A stretch of 29,738 nt of DNA from positions 1 to 29,738 of the IMG/VR virus record IMGVR_UViG_3300046011_004799. One strand, given 5' to 3'. The stretch comes from a virus. Position 1 is the stretch's first letter. Each line of letters starts with the position of its first letter. The notes under the pieces were generated by a model. It made no database searches and had not been told where the DNA came from. It saw only the letters and a program-made list of their open reading frames with translations. Of this stretch, positions 11,842-21,000 are shown piece by piece. A program made the translations under genes and the position numbers.

Positions 11842-12159
11842 ATGGCTAGATACTTTAATAGATATAAAACATTAGATAGTGACTCAAAACACATATCCCC
11901 ACCGTTTATTAAATTAATCGAAAAAACAACCGATTTATTTACTGTTTATAACACAGGTAAAAGTAGGTTGGATAAGATTAGTCAACAATATTATTCGGTA
12001 CCATATTACGGTTGGTTAATTTTAATGGCGAATCCAGAGGTGGCACCCAGTGAATGGGAAATACCTGATAACACAACGCTTAGGATACCATATCCTTTAC
12101 AAGATACTTTAAACGAATATGATATAAAATTAAAAAACAGGGTAGCGTATTATGGGTAA
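11842..12159 (+). CDS. Baseplate wedge protein, gp53/LysM-like (105 aa)
   Basis: The protein resembles the conserved core of T4 gp53, which joins wedges into the baseplate hexagon and carries a LysM-like fold. Visible matches are the segment from RLDKISQQYY through VPYYGWLILMANPEV, followed by W-E-I-P-D and LRIPYPLQD, the pattern seen in LysM-type baseplate proteins (aligned aspartate, Tyr-Tyr/Trp, Asn-Pro, then a strand with Ile-Pro). T4 gp53 has 196 residues, so this is a short version limited to that core. The gene starts 8 nt after the giant structural gene and its last 8 nt overlap the start of the next gene (ATGGGTAA), suggesting coupled translation. The identification rests on motif similarity seen by eye. 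Confidence 0.65.
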   Translation: MARYFNRYKTLDSDSKHISPPFIKLIEKTTDLFTVYNTGKSRLDKISQQYYSVPYYGWLILMANPEVAPSEWEIPDNTTLRIPYPLQDTLNEYDIKLKNRVAYYG

Positions 12160-15043
12160 CACATATGATGAAAAGATATTATCCAGTTTTGGTAAACTAC
12201 CAACAGAGGTAGGTAAACCTGAAAAAAAAGGGATTTTTGTTGTTGATCCGAATAAAGTAATTAACAGCGATAACAATATTATTCCTAGATATATTAAACA
12301 GGAAGATCTTGTGATGTACGCAAATCTTACCGCTCGTTTAAATCCTGATAGTGCTATTGTAGATAGTGGTGATAGGAATGGATCTAAAGTTTTTACTATT
12401 GGCCAAATAGGGGTTAATTTTATGAACCCTTTAGAAAAAGCGGATAAAAATAATGATGGTACCATAAATTTTGCTAAAAAAAGAAATAAGGGTGTTTTTA
12501 CAACAGACTGGAGTGATTTTTTTACAACAAATAATGAACAAGATGGTTTTTTTGACCCAGAAACATTTGGTATAACAAGTATTGACGTTTCTCATAATGC
12601 GGCGATGACACCCATCATAAAGATAGAATTTGTTGATGTACAGGGTAGAACGTTGCTTGAGAGAGGTAATGACCCAACAAACCCATATAATATTTTTTAT
12701 AGATTTCCATATCCTTTGTTTAGTTTAACAATAAAGGGTTACTATGGTAAAGGTATTGAATACCCTTTGTCAATGACAAAAACGTCAACAACATTTGATT
12801 CATCAACAGGTAATTACATTATTAGGGCTGAATTCTTATCAAGAACATTTTCAATATATAATAACTTTTTAATGGTATATGCTTACTTAGCACCTTATAT
12901 GTATAAAATTGGTGGTGAGAATAGTAAAGATTATCTTGGTAAAAGATTATTAAAAGCGTTATATCAGAAACAAAACAGAAAATACGCAAAAAAATACGGT
13001 GAAAATACAGACGAATACAAAAAACACGAATTTAAAAAATATCCATCAATAATGGATATGATTAGAACAGATACTGCTCTAGGTCGTGATGATTTATCTT
13101 TTAAAGATACACTTACTGCGATTAATAATGATAGATCAGAAGCTTTAAACGCATATTCTGCATTAGAGGGAATATTTGAAAGGTCTATAAAAACACAAAT
13201 ACCAGAATGGCGGAAAAAGTTAGTAGAAGATAACAGAAGTTTTAGTAAATATTACCTTAATGATAATCTTTTGAATAGATTAAAAAATGGGTCAATAGCT
13301 GGTTTATCTTCTGGTGCAATGGCTAAAGAGACTGGTGGTAATAAAATTAACCCATATCTTTTAATAGGAGAGTACTCTGAAAAGGTTGTGGAACAAATAG
13401 ATGGTTTATCGTTTTCATCTACCACTAATTCTAATATTAATAATAGAGATGCTTTAAAAAGTAATATTATTAAGAATATTATATCAGAATTGAGTAATAG
13501 TAAAGATTTCGATAACGAAAAATCATATATAGCTCAATTAAGTGATCGTGATTTAAAAACAATTTTTAATGATGATTTAATACTGTTTAATAACACCTCT
13601 TCGAAAGATATTAACACCCTTAAGAATGTATATTTTAGTGATGTATTTTTCATAAAAGTTCATAAAATCATAATAAAAAATCTTATTGGTTTCTTTGAAA
13701 AAGTGGATTCTAATACTGAAGATCAGTTATTTTTTAATTTAAAAGAAAAAATAGGTTTTGTGCCTAATATTGATAATGTTATCCGTATTTTAATGAATAA
13801 CATGCAAGTGTTCTTAACATTATTAAATTTATCAGCGTTAAATTCTTTTAGACAAATTGCTGATGATGAACACAGGGGAGAAATACAATCTCTTTTTGGT
13901 GAATATGAAATTGATATTGATAATCCCGATATAAAAAAATTCTACCCCTTCCCCAACTATTTTAAAAAAGAACTAGATATTGCTAGTGATACATATGTTT
14001 TTAAAAAAACATATCCAGGAAATATAAATACAAACCAATGGTTTGAAGTTCAGTTTACCGAGGAAATTTTTCGTGCTTTAAAAGCCATGCAGAAACTCCC
14101 TAAAAATTCAACCGATACCAATGATGATATATCAGAAGAGGTGGTGAATGTAAATTTAATAAATGAAAACAATCAAATTGTTAGTAATCAAATTCGTGGG
14201 TTAATATCATCGTTATTGGTTATAAATAATATAAACTCTTACGATATAAAACAAACCCCGATTGAAACTGTTTATGAGTTTGTTGATAAATTAATGTTAT
14301 TTTCTGGTTTTGCAAATACCACAACAGATAAAATAAACCCGAAATTAATCGATATGTTGACCACACACGAATTTTCGATGTTAGAAGATTCTGTTAGAAA
14401 AGCTGATAAGACAAGTCTTAGTGTTTTTTATGCTAATATAAATAATAAAATAAAAAAAATTAATGGAACGGGAACGCATTACGATGCGTTTGCAAGGACA
14501 ATGGCGGGTAGTGATACAAATTCAACTGGTCTTGTTAATAATATCAATAATATAATTTTACAAATAGAACAAACATTGGATAAACAACAATATACAATCT
14601 CTGAACTAAATATAGCTAAACAGCGAATAGAGGGGTATATTAACAGCGCAACAAATTTAGAAACATTTAAAGCGTTATATGATTACAATCCATTAGAATA
14701 TAAGAGTCGTAAAAACCTTAACACACGAAAAAGATTATATTCTGTTTTTTTTAATGGTTTAGATATACATGATCAAATTGAAGGTAATGACCCTAATTTA
14801 AGTACATTATCAACGGAAATTAGAGATAATCATACTGGACCAAATAAAAGTACAAATGGTTATTTGAGTGATAAATTTGATCTTGTTACATACCCATTAG
14901 AATTTAAAATTGATAATAAAGTTTCGGCTAATAAAGAATCAAATGCTTTAGCTATATCAGTTAAAACCGAAGGAATAAACCGATTACTTAAAGCTGATAA
15001 AAAAATTAAAAGTGAAATCAAATATAGTAAAATACTAATATAA
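12152..15043 (+). CDS. Probable baseplate structural protein (963 aa)
   Basis: I cannot assign a named family. Residues about 140-260 form a compact beta-rich section: ITSIDVSHNA, then KIEFVDVQGRTLLERG, NPYNIFYRFPYPLFSLTIKG and YYGKGIEYPL, which looks like a conserved virion fold. The middle and C-terminal parts are helical and rich in Asn, Lys and Ile. There is no signal peptide, membrane segment or catalytic motif. The gene overlaps the gp53-like gene by 8 nt and stops 3 nt before the hub/lysozyme gene, so it is almost certainly part of the baseplate operon. A role as a wedge or hub partner is inferred from position only. An EF-hand-like DKNNDGTINF at residue 98 lacks the final Glu. Confidence 0.6.
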   Translation: MGNTYDEKILSSFGKLPTEVGKPEKKGIFVVDPNKVINSDNNIIPRYIKQEDLVMYANLTARLNPDSAIVDSGDRNGSKVFTIGQIGVNFMNPLEKADKNNDGTINFAKKRNKGVFTTDWSDFFTTNNEQDGFFDPETFGITSIDVSHNAAMTPIIKIEFVDVQGRTLLERGNDPTNPYNIFYRFPYPLFSLTIKGYYGKGIEYPLSMTKTSTTFDSSTGNYIIRAEFLSRTFSIYNNFLMVYAYLAPYMYKIGGENSKDYLGKRLLKALYQKQNRKYAKKYGENTDEYKKHEFKKYPSIMDMIRTDTALGRDDLSFKDTLTAINNDRSEALNAYSALEGIFERSIKTQIPEWRKKLVEDNRSFSKYYLNDNLLNRLKNGSIAGLSSGAMAKETGGNKINPYLLIGEYSEKVVEQIDGLSFSSTTNSNINNRDALKSNIIKNIISELSNSKDFDNEKSYIAQLSDRDLKTIFNDDLILFNNTSSKDINTLKNVYFSDVFFIKVHKIIIKNLIGFFEKVDSNTEDQLFFNLKEKIGFVPNIDNVIRILMNNMQVFLTLLNLSALNSFRQIADDEHRGEIQSLFGEYEIDIDNPDIKKFYPFPNYFKKELDIASDTYVFKKTYPGNINTNQWFEVQFTEEIFRALKAMQKLPKNSTDTNDDISEEVVNVNLINENNQIVSNQIRGLISSLLVINNINSYDIKQTPIETVYEFVDKLMLFSGFANTTTDKINPKLIDMLTTHEFSMLEDSVRKADKTSLSVFYANINNKIKKINGTGTHYDAFARTMAGSDTNSTGLVNNINNIILQIEQTLDKQQYTISELNIAKQRIEGYINSATNLETFKALYDYNPLEYKSRKNLNTRKRLYSVFFNGLDIHDQIEGNDPNLSTLSTEIRDNHTGPNKSTNGYLSDKFDLVTYPLEFKIDNKVSANKESNALAISVKTEGINRLLKADKKIKSEIKYSKILI

Positions 15044-15046
15044 AAT

Positions 15047-18000
15047 ATGGCATCATATAATCAAAATTTTTTAGATAAAAGGTATATATCAAACAATGAT
15101 ATTGATGTAAACGCTATGATGATTAGTGTTATAGATGAAACTAAAAATGGTACCTTTGACACACTCAAAAAAGAATTGGAATCAACTCAAAATGATAATA
15201 TTTTAACAGCTGGTGTAAGTAATCACACTATTTTTGCACAAAATATGGTAAAAGAAACCACCACTGGTAAATTTTTTAAAAGCGGTCAAATGTTTTTAAA
15301 TAATATAGAATGTGAATCAAACCCTGGTTACTTAGATTTTAATTTTCTAACAACAGCTTTTAAAACAACACAAGGTTTAGTTGAATTACCTATACACACG
15401 ATATTAAAAATTGGTGGTATGTACGATTTTTATTATTATAATGATTATGAAAAAGACGATAAAATTGATCTTGGTATTGTAAATGGTTTAAAAACAAAAA
15501 ATGGTTATGATTTATTTGATGACCCTATCATAAGAAACAAACATTATGGTACTTATGTATTTGATGATAAGAACCTTATTTTAGCAACAGCACCATTTGT
15601 AAAACCAATAACACCAAAACATGTTGATGATTTGGTTGGTAATGGTAGTGATTCTTTTAGTAATACTAATTTTAGTAAAAACTATAAAGAAAAATACTAT
15701 GATTATGATCTTGAGGTTCAATTGTCTTTAAATAATAATATCGCATCACACATGCCATTTAGTGGTTATGGTGTTTTGAACAATTACATGAATGCAATGT
15801 CGCATTTCTTTTTTGGGCAAGGACTTGATGGTAGTACTGATATAACTGATACCACAAATAATGACGGTATTCCTTATCATATTATTGGTAATTTTAAGGG
15901 TAATTTAAAAACGTTTAAAACTTATAATGATACACAACTTAATTTTTTAGCATCATATAATAGTTTTGGCCCCAAAATTAAACATAATATTAATATTGAG
16001 GTTTTAAAAACAAGTTTAAATACATTAACAAAAACAATCACACTTGACGCTAAGTTTGTTTTTTCAAAAGATACTAAAAAAACTGAGTTTTTTTTATTGC
16101 TATCAAAAATTAAAGCTAATTACCTTGGCGGTTATATTTCAACAGATTATGTTTACACAATAATTAAAGGTTTATGTGAAGTTAATAATTTAAACGCAAA
16201 ACATGAAAATATTCCTTTATCCGATTTCACCGCATTATTAATACACTTACTTTTTTATCCAGATGGTACTGAAAGAGATTCCAGAAGACCTAATAAAACA
16301 CTTAGAATATTATCATTGTATGACGTGGACCCAAATTCATTCATGCCAATAATAACATATGACACAAAAACTATTTCACAACTTACCGATTTTTTAACAA
16401 ATATAATAATTGAGTCACCAGAAAAACAATATGAACAAGTCGCCTATTTATTATTATCTTTATGGTCAAAAGAATTTAACCGAAAAATAAGTGATAGGTT
16501 ATCAAAGATAGATGAAGAAGGTACATACGTTGTTTACCCAAGTTGTGGGGGTGAGATTAATATTAAAGAATTATTTTCAAATAAAAATTACACCTACAAT
16601 AAAACAAATAATGTATCAACACTTATAGAAAAAGCTGATTTAAGTGATTCTTATATCACAGGTCTAACAACATCATCATTTACTAATATTGGTACGAATG
16701 AAAAACGTTATGATAATATAAACAATGATGTGTTAAGTGCTTTAAATTTTGATTACAAAACTTTTTACAGCAACTTACCAAACAATATTTCGATTGATAA
16801 ACCACCTATTGCCGATTTTCTAGCTATAAAGGGTTTAGCTGGTACACTTAAATATTCACAAAAAGATACGAATCCAAAATCAATAGAAGATAACGACAAT
16901 TTCTTTTTATCAAAATATCAAGTTGTAACATCAAATCTTGATAGATATGATGATTTATATATTATCGCAAACACAACAAACCCGTCTGGAATTAAAGAAT
17001 TATATTTTGATAATAGAAATCTTATTAATAATACATCTAAATTATTTTGGTTTGATCAAACAAGAAATATTTTTCCGATAACCAAAGACTATGTTTCACA
17101 AAACGGTCAACATTTAGTGGATGGTAAAGTTTATGATAACTATGAGGTGTCACAATACGGTCATGATGGTAACGTAAGACAGTTGTATGATTGGGGTAAT
17201 CCGTTAAAGGATAAACTTAATATTACCGACTATTCAAAATTTGAAAAAGATAAATCTTTATATTTTAGTGCTAAATGGTTTACTATTGATAATAAAAAAG
17301 AAATAGTTACTACAGCTGAAATTGATGCGCTTATTGACATATTTGGTGTTGATAAGTTAGAAGATTTTAGGTCTTTATTTAAAAATTTTACTGATACAGA
17401 CACAGGGGATTATTTTACCGAAACTTTTAACACGTTTAACTTTCAGTCGTTAATCAAACATACAAATATTTTTGGTTATAAAGATTTACCAGATAGCGTA
17501 ACATTAGATAGAGCATACACAAAAGAAGAGATATCAGCTTTTTTATGTGGTTATTCTGGTTATTTTATTGAGTTTGCATCTAAAAATGATGTATCTAAAA
17601 TAATAAACTACGCTTTAACGATCGGTCAAGAAAATAAAGCTAAAATTGTTATTGATGAGTTTATGAACGATAAGATAACGATCAACAACTACTCAACAAC
17701 AGGACCTTTATATGTAGATAATACCTTAAACAACCCAAAAGGTCTTAGGTTAAACTCTAATATATTTAATCCAATAATAATGTATGCTACTGAAACAAGA
17801 ACACCTGATAATATTATAGCTAAACTTGACTATAGGTTATTATTTAGAACATTGTTATTCGGAGACCAACCTATTAAATCATATGACGTAAAAACAATAC
17901 CAGATAATTTTAACACTTTGGTTGATAAATATTTGGGATCTCGTGAATTATATAGCGTTGAACCAACACTGGGAAAAATATTATTACCAGAATTAACAAA

Positions 18001-21000
18001 GATATTCTTTAGTACATTAAACATTGAAATTACCGAAGGTAATTTAAAATTATTATTAGCGTACTTAAAAAGTTATATATATTATTATATTGGTTCAGAA
18101 GAAAAATCAATAATCTCATCCGATGGTTTTGACATAACAGGTTTAAAAATAATTAATAATAGAAACGCAACAATATATCCTTCATCTGATACAGCTAAAG
18201 ATGAAGAGATTGATTATACTATTGACCCTGATGCTAATAGTACTAACATTGTGATAAATCAGGTTACAAACGGTGTTTTAGAACCAGTTGGTGAAGTAAA
18301 ATACTTATTTAACACAATTGATGACCTTAAACCAAGGGAAAAACTTAAAGAGTATATCGATTATACTAATAAAAATATTTTAACAAACCAGATAGAAACT
18401 TTTAATATAGGTTTAGAGAAGTTTTCAGAACTAGCAAAATCAAAAATTGATACATTACCTACGTTAGAAGATTCTGGGTCAGAAGATGAAAAATGGGATG
18501 AAAAATTAAAAAAACAAGATATTGAATTAAGAACAGGTACTTACTATAGGATTAAAACGTTATATGATAGAAGTGTTTCATTTAATAATATAGATTTAAA
18601 CGATAGTAAATTAATTAGAAAAAGAAGTAAAGATTTAGCTAATATAAATGTAAATGACATATTAGATAATCCGTTATTTTTTAATTTTAATATTGAAACA
18701 GATGACACTGACTATGAAAATTGTGTTGATAAAAATATAATCGCGGATAAGACAGATCCAAAAATCAGTGATGGTAGGTTAAAAGATCTTTATGATTATG
18801 CCTTTGTTTTGGATAGAGGTAATAATGATTACGGTAGTAGGGTATTGGCGAATATTAACGCACTTAAAAAGGTTATTGCGGATGACATAACAAATGTTAC
18901 GCAAGTTGATAATACACTAAGATCAAAGTCAATGTGGTCCGTCTTATCAACCTTAGCGAGTGATCACGAATTTTTGTTATTACCTTTAACATCTTATATT
19001 AATTTAAACGGTGCTGTTAAGGATGCCACTGACCCTTTTGAATTGGCTCATGATATGTTTGGTGTTTTTAACAACCTTGAAATGTTCAAGTCAAACCCAG
19101 CGTTCATATTTCAATTGGGTTCATTAACATCAAACGTTTCCGCTGGTAATAAACAAAAGAGAAACAGTTTATCCGAATTTGATTTGAGTAATACATTTTG
19201 TATGGACATAGAAACAAACCAATTGGATTCAGATGGTAATGGTAAACTTTTAGATGAGGGTATACCAAATGATATTTTAAATTCAAACGTTTCTTCATTT
19301 ATTGTCGATTTTGGAAATAAAAACCAAAACATGTTTCAAAATATTCAACTATCAACAGATGAATTTGCTAACACGGAAGAAAGTATATTTACTCAGGTTA
19401 ATTTAACATCAGATAGTGGAAATATCGCTCAGTTATCAACAGGTAAATTATTTACCGCAATGGAAAACAGATCTTATTCTTGTACTGTTACAAGTTTAGG
19501 TAATGCTAGTATACAACCATTAACATATTTTTACGTTAAAAACGTACCATTATTTTACGGAACTTATTGGATTACGAATGTAAGTCATAAAATAACACCC
19601 AATAATATGACAACAACATTTAAAGGTGTTAGACAACCAATAGCAAAGAAACCAACAGCAAACACAACCGTATTACAACAATTATTTAAAAAAGCAGAAG
19701 CTGCTGTTGTAGCATCTGGTGGTATTTCAAACGATCAAAGAATTAACGGGGCCACATTTGGACCTGTTTTTGCCGCAAATAACAGAGATAGTCCAGCAGA
19801 TGCTACTGATAATGGTTTCGGTTTATTTGCACAAGAATCTGTTCAAAAACCAGGTCTTTTTGTTAATTATAGTGGGCAATGGATTGCGGCCGCATATCTT
19901 AAATTGATGACAAAAGGTGATAAAAGTAATATGTTATTAATAAAAGCTTTAATCGCTTATTTATATAGCAATGCGTCAACACTTATTAATGAGATTAATG
20001 CCACTACCAATAGTGCTAATGGTGTTATTGATCCACCATCGCCAGCGACTGCTGTTAAATATTTTGCTGATATCATTGTTTATGATCTATATAACAAAAT
20101 AGATACTAATAATATTGATATTAAAAAAAATGGTGCAACATCGGTATCAATATCGAAATTACTTGGTAATTACGATACGAAAAATAGTGATTATGAAGAG
20201 ATATTATCTGAATTTCAACAAAAAAATGATACTGAGGCGTTAGAATATTTAAAACATGATAAAGCAATAACAGGTGTTAAAACAACGTTAATTACCTCAG
20301 ATACTGGTGGTGTTGTCGCTAATGATGCGGCTAAAGCAAAAATAAGTTATCCCGATGATATTGAAGGTATACCAGCCACAGATACATCCAACTTTATTGG
20401 TGCGGCGTATTGGGTTTCAGGTAAAAAAGAAAATAACTTTATTGAGTTACAAGGTTTTAATAGATATCAGTTAACTAATGAGTTATATAATACAACTAAA
20501 CCAGGTAACTCAGCAAACCCTTTTATACCTGATTTTGAACTAACAAGTTTTACCCTTGACTCTGGCGTAAGTACGATTGACCTTAACTCAAAATATTTTA
20601 TTATTGTTAAATTTAGTAATAGTCCTAATGGAAACTATACACCCGAAATAGTTCAACCGAATAATAACCTAACTATTAACCCTAACATTAACCCTAACGC
20701 TAATTTAAACCCAGTTACAGCTAATTTAAATAATATTAACACTACTAATACTAGTCTTAGTACTCCATTACCTGGTAATCCTAATTATATAGATCCTTAT
20801 TTTAATAATAACCCATGGGGTAGTTCTATTTTTAACCCCGTTCCAACGAATTATACCGCTCCTACCCTTAAGTATGGTATACGTGAAAAATTCGTGGTAT
20901 TAACAACCACTACTACACAATCACTAGAATTTGTTATTGGTCAACAAAATTATGAAAAATATAAAAGTTATGGGCATATCGAGATTGAACTTTATACCCC

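Noticed and set aside
12443-12478. EF-hand calcium site in the 963-aa protein (DKNNDGTINF)
   Set aside because: The twelfth position, normally Glu or Asp, is Lys, and there is no helix pair, so calcium binding cannot be supported.
19719-19907. Short + strand frame of 62 codons inside the hub gene
   Set aside because: It is an out-of-frame shadow of a continuous 2552-residue coding sequence, with no motif of its own.
20660-20710. Telomere-like TTAACCCTAAC repeats
   Set aside because: They are two short copies inside the hub gene that encode an Asn/Pro linker (INPNINPNANLNP) and are not at a genome end.
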